Source of the DNA: Gelidibacter pelagius
Lineage (GTDB): Bacteria; Bacteroidota; Bacteroidia; Flavobacteriales; Flavobacteriaceae
Length of the DNA stretch: 64,000 nt
Direction of reading: 5' to 3'
NCBI RefSeq assembly: GCF_017581925.1
Contig: NZ_JAGEVG010000009.1
Span: 117,324 to 181,323 of the forward strand
Shown here: positions 56,362-64,000 of the stretch, one piece after another
Layout of the letters: each line of letters begins with the position of its first letter
Position numbering within the stretch: the first letter of the stretch is position 1
Notes under the pieces: generated by a model
Databases searched by the model: none
Told to the model about the DNA's origin: nothing
Seen by the model: only the letters and a program-made list of their open reading frames with translations
Made by a program: the position numbers and the translations under genes

Positions 56362-56994
56362 ATGAAAAAAAGTGAAAAACAAGAATTGATAGACCACGGT
56401 CTTCTGCTGCCATTGATGGAGGAATTTTACACCATTCAAGGTGAGGGTTTCCACAAAGGAACGGCTGCTTATTTTATAAGATTGGGCGGTTGTGATGTGG
56501 GATGTCACTGGTGTGATGTCAAGGAAAGTTGGAATGCGGAGCTGCATCCACCAACCATGGCAGACGCCATTGTTGAGAATGCAGCAAAATATAGCAAAAC
56601 CATTGTTGTTACTGGTGGAGAACCTCTAATGTGGAATATGGATCCGCTAACTTCCAAGTTAAAGGCAGAAGGTTTACAGATACATATCGAAACTTCTGGG
56701 GCCTACGAACTAACGGGAACTTGGGATTGGATTTGTTTGTCGCCAAAAAAACTGAAACTCCCTACACAAGCTGTTTATGACAAAGCCGATGAATTAAAAG
56801 TCATTGTTTATAATAAAGACGATTTTAGATTTGCCGAAGAACAGGCGGCCAAGGTCAATAAAGACTGCATTTTATTCCTGCAGCCAGAGTGGAGCAAGCG
56901 TGATAAAGTGGTTCCAGAAATTGTGGATTACGTGATGGCAAATCCGAAATGGAAAGTCTCCCTCCAAACACATAAATATTTAAATATCCCATAA
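56362..56994 (+). CDS. queE: 7-carboxy-7-deazaguanine synthase (radical SAM)
   Basis: 210 residues from the ATG at 56362. A TTG three codons upstream lies inside the promoter element and is rejected. EEFYTIQGEGFHKGTAAYFI, the cluster motif GCDVGCHWCD (CX3CX2C) and VVTGGEPLMWN are typical. It makes the 7-deazaguanine core for queuosine tRNA modification with SAM and Mg. Other que genes are not adjacent. A bidirectional terminator follows. Confidence 0.95.
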   Translation: MKKSEKQELIDHGLLLPLMEEFYTIQGEGFHKGTAAYFIRLGGCDVGCHWCDVKESWNAELHPPTMADAIVENAAKYSKTIVVTGGEPLMWNMDPLTSKLKAEGLQIHIETSGAYELTGTWDWICLSPKKLKLPTQAVYDKADELKVIVYNKDDFRFAEEQAAKVNKDCILFLQPEWSKRDKVVPEIVDYVMANPKWKVSLQTHKYLNIP

Positions 56995-57030
56995 AAAAAA
57001 AGAGTTTAGGATTACTAAACTCTTTTTTTT
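56993..57030. terminator. Bidirectional terminator between queE and DUF2911 gene
   Basis: A run of A (56993-57001), GAGTTTAG (57002-57009), loop GATTA, CTAAACTC (57015-57022) and eight T. The stem reaches 16 bp with the A/T runs and serves the two convergent genes. Confidence 0.9.
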
Positions 57031-57046
57031 GATTTAAAGGGATGGA

Positions 57047-57586
57047 TTAAAACGTAAACGGAACCTTTACTCTTAACGTGCCCCAGCCCATATACATGTC
57101 TGCACCCGATTGCGATTCTTCAAAAGTAATTGAAAACGCTTCCAAAATGTCTTTACTTTGCGTTGCAGGAACTTTTATTCGCGCGACATCATTACCTTCT
57201 TTATAGGTATAGGCGCCCCAAACATTAATATCAGAACTCAAGATAATGGTCCATTCATCGTTGCCTGGAATCGTGAATAAAGAGTAGGTGCCAGGTTTAA
57301 CCTTAGTATTTCCCAACAATACTGGTTTATAAAATGTAATTTCTGTAGCTTCGTTTGCACCAGTACGCCATACTTCATGGTTAGGTGTTAATTTAGCTAC
57401 ATCTCTTCCTTTTAATTGTGGTCTACTATAGATAATTTTTATTGCCTTGTCAGAAACTTTATAATTGCTCGGGTAAGTAGCAGCATCCATTGGGCTTGGA
57501 TCTAAATCTGGAAATTTTTGCGCATTGGCGGTATACGAAAATACAAAGACCAATGTAAATAGTAGTGTTTTAATAACTGTTTTCAT
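57047..57586 (-). CDS. DUF2911-family secreted protein
   Basis: 179 residues with a signal peptide (MKTVIKTLLFTLVFVFSYTA, cleavage near ANAQ). It shows IIYSRPQLKGRDVAKLTPNH, VWRTGANEATEITFYKPVLL, GTYSLFTIPGNDEWTIILSS and WGAYTYKEGNDVARIKVPA, typical of the periplasmic DUF2911 family common in Bacteroidota. Function unknown. Confidence 0.85.
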   Translation of the reverse strand: MKTVIKTLLFTLVFVFSYTANAQKFPDLDPSPMDAATYPSNYKVSDKAIKIIYSRPQLKGRDVAKLTPNHEVWRTGANEATEITFYKPVLLGNTKVKPGTYSLFTIPGNDEWTIILSSDINVWGAYTYKEGNDVARIKVPATQSKDILEAFSITFEESQSGADMYMGWGTLRVKVPFTF

Positions 57587-57842
57587 AGAATTTATTTTTA
57601 GGGCTAAATTTAAGATTTTTTATCTTAAAATTATTATAAAGTTAGAGTGCTGCTTAATATTTACAATTATTAAAAAATTGTAGTATTCTGAGTGATTGCA
57701 CTTCAATGTTTGAAGTATATGACTCTGTTTTGTTTTGATTTGTAATCATTTTCACTTAATTGGTTTCATAATTGAAATGATAGGCCCATATTTGCCTAAG
57801 TTTTATAATAGAAAATAATAATAAGTATTAAAGTATAATATC

Positions 57843-59513
57843 ATGTGTGGAATTGTATGTGCCTTTGATTTAAAACAGAAAGCGGAAGATTTACGACCTC
57901 AATTGTTGGAAATGTCCAAAAGGATCCGTCATCGCGGACCGGACTGGGCTGGAATCTATAATAATGAGAAAGCGATTATGGTCCATGAGCGCTTGGCCAT
58001 TGTTGACCCAGCTTCAGGAAAGCAGCCTTTATTGAGCGATGATAAAAATCTGATCTTGGCCACAAATGGTGAAATATATAACCATAGAGAATTGAGAAAA
58101 CAATTTCCGGACTATAAGTTTCAGACTGAAAGTGACTGTGAAGTTATTTTGGCCTTGTATAAAGAAAAAGGTTTTGACTTTATCGATGAGATGAACGGGA
58201 TTTTCGGATTTGCCATTTACGACGTGGAAAAAGATGAATATTTCATTGCTCGTGACCACATGGGTATTATTCCTTTATATATAGGTTGGGATCAAAACGG
58301 TACTTTTTATGTGGCTTCAGAGTTGAAAGCTCTGGAAGGTTACTGCACCAAGATCGAACTCTTTCCTCCAGGTCATTATATGTCCAGTAGAGATGGAAAA
58401 TTCGTTCAATGGTACAAACGTGACTGGACGGAATATGATGCCGTTAAAGACAACGAAACGAGTATTAAAGCGATTAAAGAAGCTTTAGAGGCTGCGGTGC
58501 ACAGGCAATTAATGAGTGATGTTCCTTATGGTGTGTTGCTTTCAGGTGGATTGGATTCTTCCATAACCTCTGCCGTTGCTAAAAAATACGCCGAAAGACG
58601 GATCGAATCTGATGATACACAGACCGCATGGTACCCGCAATTGCATAGTTTTTCTGTAGGGTTGGAAGGCTCGCCAGATTTAGCCGCTGCCCGAAAAGTT
58701 GCAGATCATATCGGGACAGTCCATCACGAAATAAAATTCACTATCCAAGAAGGTTTGGATGCGCTCAGAGATGTTATTTATAAGCTTGAAACTTATGATG
58801 TAACTACCATTCGTGCCAGTACGCCTATGTATTTAATGGCGCGTGTGATTAAGTCGATGGGGATTAAAATGGTTTTATCTGGAGAAGGGGCAGACGAATT
58901 GTTTGGCGGATACCTATATTTTCACAAAGCGCCAAATGCTAAGGAGTTTCATGAAGAAACTGTCAGAAAACTGAGCAAACTTCACATGTACGATTGCTTA
59001 CGTGCGAACAAAAGTTTGGCGGCCTGGGGCATTGAAGGCCGCGTACCGTTTTTGGATAAGGAATTTATGGATGTTGCCATGCGCATCAACCCACAAGATA
59101 AAATGATTAATGGCGAACGCATGGAAAAATGGGTGGTCCGAAAAGCATTTGAAGACATGTTGCCAGAAAGTGTGGCGTGGAGACAGAAGGAGCAATTCAG
59201 TGATGGTGTTGGCTACAGTTGGATTGATACGCTAAAAGTCATGGTGGCCAATGAGGTGAGTGATGAGCAATTGGCGAACGCTAAATATAAGTTCCCAATC
59301 CAAACCCCAACAAGTAAAGAGGAGTTTTATTACCGTTCTATTTTTACAGAACATTTTCCAAGTGATGCCGCTGCCTTGAGCGTGCCACAAGAGGCGTCTG
59401 TAGCCTGCAGTACTAAGATTGCTTTGGAATGGGACGAAAGCTTTAAGAACATGAACGACCCAAGTGGAAGGGCTGTTGCAAAAGTGCATTCAGATGCCTA
59501 CGTTAAAGCCTAA
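57843..59513 (+). CDS. asnB: Asparagine synthase B (glutamine-hydrolysing)
   Basis: 556 residues. The mature N-terminal nucleophile Cys2 (MCGIVCAFD) starts the class II glutaminase domain, with RIRHRGPDWAG and ATNGEIYNHRELR. The synthetase domain has the pyrophosphate loop GVLLSGGLDSSITSAVAKKY and MVLSGEGADELFGGYLYFHK. It makes asparagine from aspartate, glutamine and ATP. The upstream 256 bases contain only a near-match (CATATTTG) to the -7 element. Confidence 0.98.
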   Translation: MCGIVCAFDLKQKAEDLRPQLLEMSKRIRHRGPDWAGIYNNEKAIMVHERLAIVDPASGKQPLLSDDKNLILATNGEIYNHRELRKQFPDYKFQTESDCEVILALYKEKGFDFIDEMNGIFGFAIYDVEKDEYFIARDHMGIIPLYIGWDQNGTFYVASELKALEGYCTKIELFPPGHYMSSRDGKFVQWYKRDWTEYDAVKDNETSIKAIKEALEAAVHRQLMSDVPYGVLLSGGLDSSITSAVAKKYAERRIESDDTQTAWYPQLHSFSVGLEGSPDLAAARKVADHIGTVHHEIKFTIQEGLDALRDVIYKLETYDVTTIRASTPMYLMARVIKSMGIKMVLSGEGADELFGGYLYFHKAPNAKEFHEETVRKLSKLHMYDCLRANKSLAAWGIEGRVPFLDKEFMDVAMRINPQDKMINGERMEKWVVRKAFEDMLPESVAWRQKEQFSDGVGYSWIDTLKVMVANEVSDEQLANAKYKFPIQTPTSKEEFYYRSIFTEHFPSDAAALSVPQEASVACSTKIALEWDESFKNMNDPSGRAVAKVHSDAYVKA

Positions 59514-59541
59514 ATAGGCCATAATTTTTAAATTTATAATT

Positions 59542-59569
59542 ACAAAATCCCGCCGTAGCGGGATTTTGT
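59542..59569 (+). terminator. Intrinsic terminator after asnB
   Basis: ACAAAATCCCGC (59542-59553) and GCGGGATTTTGT (59558-59569) form a perfect 12-bp stem around CGTA. The following T-run is interrupted (TGATTTTGCTCTTTTTT). Confidence 0.85.
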
Positions 59570-59720
59570 TGATTTTGCTCTTTTTTGAAGATGTTAAAAT
59601 TCATGATAATTCATTCTAAGATGCTTTTTAGACGATTTTAGCTGCTTTCGAGTAATTAACAAATGTTGATAATTTTAGCAGTTAATCGATGAAATACTTT
59701 CAAAAAGCCTCCTATTTTCG

Positions 59721-59728
59721 TATCTTTG
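59721..59728 (+). promoter_or_regulatory. -7 element TATCTTTG for gyrB
   Basis: Exact TAnnTTTG in the asnB-gyrB gap. It leaves a leader of about 180 bases before the gyrB start. No strict TTTG at -33. Confidence 0.55.
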
Positions 59729-59737
59729 TGAGTATCC

Positions 59738-59766
59738 AAAAATGATGCGCGAGTATCATTTTTTTT
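59738..59766 (+). promoter_or_regulatory. Terminator-like hairpin at the start of the gyrB leader
   Basis: AAAAATGAT (59738-59746) and ATCATTTTT (59755-59763) flank GCGCGAGT and run into eight consecutive T (59759-59766). It begins about 10 bases after the -7 element. The stem has only two GC pairs, so termination would be weak or conditional. Confidence 0.45.
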
Positions 59767-59878
59767 ATGAAGTGTAACCATCTAAAATATAGTTTTCAAA
59801 TGGTTTTTCCGTTTATTCGCTTTTAGGAATAACGATGGAAAAAGTGATTGAAATCTTAATAAAAAATAATAATAGTAA

Positions 59879-61855
<1,977 letters not shown>

Positions 61856-61882
61856 ACAGCATTGATTTAAATATTTTAACTG

Positions 61883-61911
61883 AAAACACCCAATCTTGGG
61901 TGTTTTTTTTT
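61883..61911 (+). terminator. Intrinsic terminator after gyrB
   Basis: AAAACACCCAA (61883-61893) pairs with TTGGGTGTTTT, followed by a run of T ending at 61911. Confidence 0.9.
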
Positions 61912-62160
61912 GGCCATAGCTTATTCCCACCATTTGGTTTTAATTCCCCGAGGCTTGCCTCGATCGAAAGGCAATTTCTTATTCATACCTCGTGGGCTCG
62001 ACCTGAGGTTCTTGATTTTAGAGTGAGATAAATGGAATTGTTTAAATAATCAACGAAAACGTAAGAGGAAACCTTGGGCTTTCTTTAATAACAATGATTT
62101 TATTTGTAATTTTGCAATCATTTTACACTTGAAGTTTCACGTTAAAAAACATATATAATT
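61912..62160 (+). other. gyrB-mdh gap with GC-rich palindromes and mdh promoter
   Basis: CGAGGC-TT-GCCTCG at 61949-61962 is a compact perfect hairpin, and ACCTC/GAGGT at 61987-62009 is a looser one. Both are GC-rich in AT-rich surroundings and look like dispersed repeats. The mdh -7 element lies at 62107-62114. Confidence 0.55.
62107..62114 (+). promoter_or_regulatory. -7 element TAATTTTG for mdh
   Basis: Exact TAnnTTTG 46 bases before the mdh start, followed by GCAATC. No clear -33 box. Confidence 0.6.
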
Positions 62161-63081
62161 ATGAAAATCACAGTAGTTGGAGCAGGAGCCGTTGGGGCAA
62201 GCTGCTCAGAGTATATCGCCATTAAAAATTTTGCAAGTGAAGTTGTTTTGTTGGATATTAAAGAAGGTTTTGCCGAAGGTAAAGCTATGGATTTAATGCA
62301 GACCGCTTCTTTGAACGGTTTTGACACTAAAATAACAGGAATCACAAACGATTATACTGTAACTGCCAAAAGTGATGTTTGTGTCATAACTTCTGGAATC
62401 CCGCGTAAACCTGGAATGACTCGTGAAGAGTTGATCGGAATCAATGCCGGAATCGTTAAAGACGTTTCTTCAAACTTAATCAAACATTCTCCAGACACCA
62501 TCATTATTGTTGTCAGTAATCCAATGGACACGATGACGTATTTGGTTCATAAATCAACAGACCTTCCAAAACATAGAATCATTGGTATGGGCGGTGCATT
62601 AGATTCCGCGCGTTTCAAATACAGATTGGCAGAAGCTTTGGGAGCTCCAATTAGTGATGTTGACGGAATGGTAATTGGTGGTCACAGCGATACGGGAATG
62701 GTGCCATTAACACGTTTGGCAACAAGAAACAGTGTGCCGGTAACCGAGTTTTTATCTGAAGAAAGATTGGGCCAAGTTTTGGAAGATACCAAAGTAGGTG
62801 GTGCTACACTTACTAAATTATTGGGTACTTCAGCATGGTATGCTCCAGGTGCAGCCGTTAGCGGATTGGTTCAAGCGATTGCTTGCGACCAAAAGAAAAT
62901 GTTCCCATGTTCAGTATTGTTGGAAGGCGAATACGGATTGAATGATATCTGTATTGGTGCTCCAGTGATTTTAGGGCGCAATGGTATTGAGAAAATCGTA
63001 GAAATTGAATTGAACGATGCTGAAAAAGCACACATGCAAGAAAGTGCTGAAGGTGTTCGCAAAACCAATGATTTATTGTAA
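62161..63081 (+). CDS. mdh: Malate dehydrogenase
   Basis: 306 residues, the LDH-like tetrameric type. The NAD fold starts MKITVVGAGAVGASCSEYIA with the acidic LLDIKEG. The mobile loop GIPRKPGMTREELIGIN has the substrate arginines, and the catalytic His is in MVIGGHSDTGMVPL. It oxidises malate to oxaloacetate in the TCA cycle, feeding the gltA product step. Lactate dehydrogenase is excluded by the RKPGMTR loop, which fits malate. Confidence 0.97.
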   Translation: MKITVVGAGAVGASCSEYIAIKNFASEVVLLDIKEGFAEGKAMDLMQTASLNGFDTKITGITNDYTVTAKSDVCVITSGIPRKPGMTREELIGINAGIVKDVSSNLIKHSPDTIIIVVSNPMDTMTYLVHKSTDLPKHRIIGMGGALDSARFKYRLAEALGAPISDVDGMVIGGHSDTGMVPLTRLATRNSVPVTEFLSEERLGQVLEDTKVGGATLTKLLGTSAWYAPGAAVSGLVQAIACDQKKMFPCSVLLEGEYGLNDICIGAPVILGRNGIEKIVEIELNDAEKAHMQESAEGVRKTNDLL

Positions 63082-63188
63082 GAAGTCGCAAGTATTTAAA
63101 GTTGCAAGTATTTAAAATTATATGTGTTAAAAGTTGGTATTATTTTAGATACTTGTAGTACATTCCACTTAAATTTAAAACAAAACAG
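63082..63188 (+). repeat. Tandem 16-mer in the spacer after mdh
   Basis: The 16-base unit AGT(C/T)GCAAGTATTTAA is present twice in tandem at 63084-63115, differing at one base. ATACTTG further on (about 63151) is its inverse word. Confidence 0.6.
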
Positions 63189-63851
63189 ATGAGAAAAATA
63201 TTATTTATAGTAGCCGTAACCTTGAGTGCAACGATGTTCGCTCAAAAACAAATTGATGAAGGTGTCATCATTTCAAAGCAAACCATGACCAGTGATAATG
63301 AGCAAATGAACGCTCAGTTGGCCATGTTGGGAGATATGATAACAACCACTTATTTTAAGAATGACAAATCACGTTCTGAACTGAGTAACCCTATGACGGG
63401 AAACACGGTGTTCATTGCAGACAACAATTCGAAAAAGTCTTTAGTGTTGATGGACAACGCCATGATTGGTAAGAAATATATGGAATCTGATATTTCGGCT
63501 TCTGAAGAGGATATGGAAAATGTTTCAGTAGAGAAAACAAACGAGACAAAGACGATTCTTGGATATGAGTGTACAAAATACAATGTGACTATGAATAAAG
63601 ATGGTGCAGAGGTGAAAATGGAGATATATGCTACTGATAAATTGAAGGCAATCTCTCAACAAGCCACTACTTTTGGAAAGGATTTTTCAGGTTTTCCAAT
63701 GTATATGGACATGGCGATAAATCAACAAGGCATGAAAATGAACATGGTCATTGAAGTTACTGAAGTCAAGGCAGAAAAAGTATCTGATGACAAGTTCAAC
63801 ATGACACCACCTGAAGGCTACTCAAAAACTGAGAATCTTCCAGGGATGTAA
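63189..63851 (+). CDS. DUF4412-like secreted protein
   Basis: 220 residues with a signal peptide (MRKILFIVAVTLSATMFAQ). The mature part contains YFKNDKSRSELSNPMTGNTV, VLMDNAMIGKKYMESD, TILGYECTKYNVTMNKDGAE and ends MTPPEGYSKTENLPGM. The GYECTKY motif and methionine-rich strands fit the DUF4412 family. Function unknown. It follows mdh by about 107 bases, probably in its own or the mdh transcript. Confidence 0.7.
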   Translation: MRKILFIVAVTLSATMFAQKQIDEGVIISKQTMTSDNEQMNAQLAMLGDMITTTYFKNDKSRSELSNPMTGNTVFIADNNSKKSLVLMDNAMIGKKYMESDISASEEDMENVSVEKTNETKTILGYECTKYNVTMNKDGAEVKMEIYATDKLKAISQQATTFGKDFSGFPMYMDMAINQQGMKMNMVIEVTEVKAEKVSDDKFNMTPPEGYSKTENLPGM

Positions 63852-64000
63852 GCTATTTCGTTGGTAAAATAGTAATCAAAAACTTTAGAAATACTCCCGA
63901 TAGCAATCGCATGAGCGTCAACCTAATTTTTAAAAAAGAGCACTAATTATATTTTAAAATACTGATTGTCAGAAGAGTATTTATCTTTACATAAATTAAT
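63852..64000 (+). other. Right edge, non-coding as far as seen
   Basis: 149 bases with a degenerate palindromic word CTCCCGATAGCAATCGCATG (from 63894) and AT-rich text. No gene can be supported. Confidence 0.3.

Overview
The window is an AT-rich chromosomal segment of a member of the Bacteroidota, almost certainly a Flavobacteriaceae bacterium. The evidence is a SusC/RagA-type TonB-dependent receptor, twelve exact copies of the Bacteroidota -7 promoter element TAnnTTTG upstream of real genes plus weaker ones, A-rich start regions with no Shine-Dalgarno motif, and gene neighbourhoods typical of the family (rpsL-rpsG-fusA-rpsJ fused to the S10/spc cluster; rsfS-ftsH-LUD-cdsA-psd-ACBP; birA/SRPBCC/pyrE).

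Layout. 1-4606: a leftward SusC-like receptor that runs off the left edge, and an Omp85-type outer-membrane protein. 4691-22612: one long rightward block of translation genes (str, S10, spc and alpha clusters, with secY, infA and rpoA), led by a near-consensus promoter; a terminator and a new promoter split off rpsD-rpoA-rplQ. 22707-28690: carA, eno, gltA and an amidinohydrolase-family enzyme, with a DUF481 protein on the other strand. 28775-34302: a leftward block covering ribosome silencing (rsfS), membrane proteolysis (ftsH), a LUD protein and phospholipid synthesis (cdsA, psd, acyl-CoA-binding protein). 34370-39816: birA, SRPBCC, pyrE, Nudix hydrolase, an M14 peptidase and CtlX. 40136-44279: a TPR-containing sensor kinase, a small membrane protein and a decayed GH53 galactanase lipoprotein. 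44280-48990: argS, ffh, a four-helix-bundle gene and folD. 49021-57586: membrane, VOC, RluF, hydrolase, cupin, YitT, HerA-like, secreted RidA, QueE and DUF2911 genes. 57843-63851: asnB, gyrB, mdh and a DUF4412-like secreted protein.

Most of the window is housekeeping. I see no defence system, CRISPR array, prophage, IS element, rRNA or tRNA. The least-explained material is in the spacers. Several expanded spacers, including ones inside the ribosomal operon, carry either short tandem words with a period of about seven bases (also 6, 14 or 16) or clusters of small perfect palindromes. Other points worth a look are a GH53 gene broken by three single-base losses, a RidA-family protein with a lipoprotein signal, promoter elements placed so that transcripts would begin at or next to the start codon (queE and the Omp85 gene), and a terminator-like hairpin just after the gyrB promoter. 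Product names rest on recognisable motifs and family knowledge; no database search was possible.
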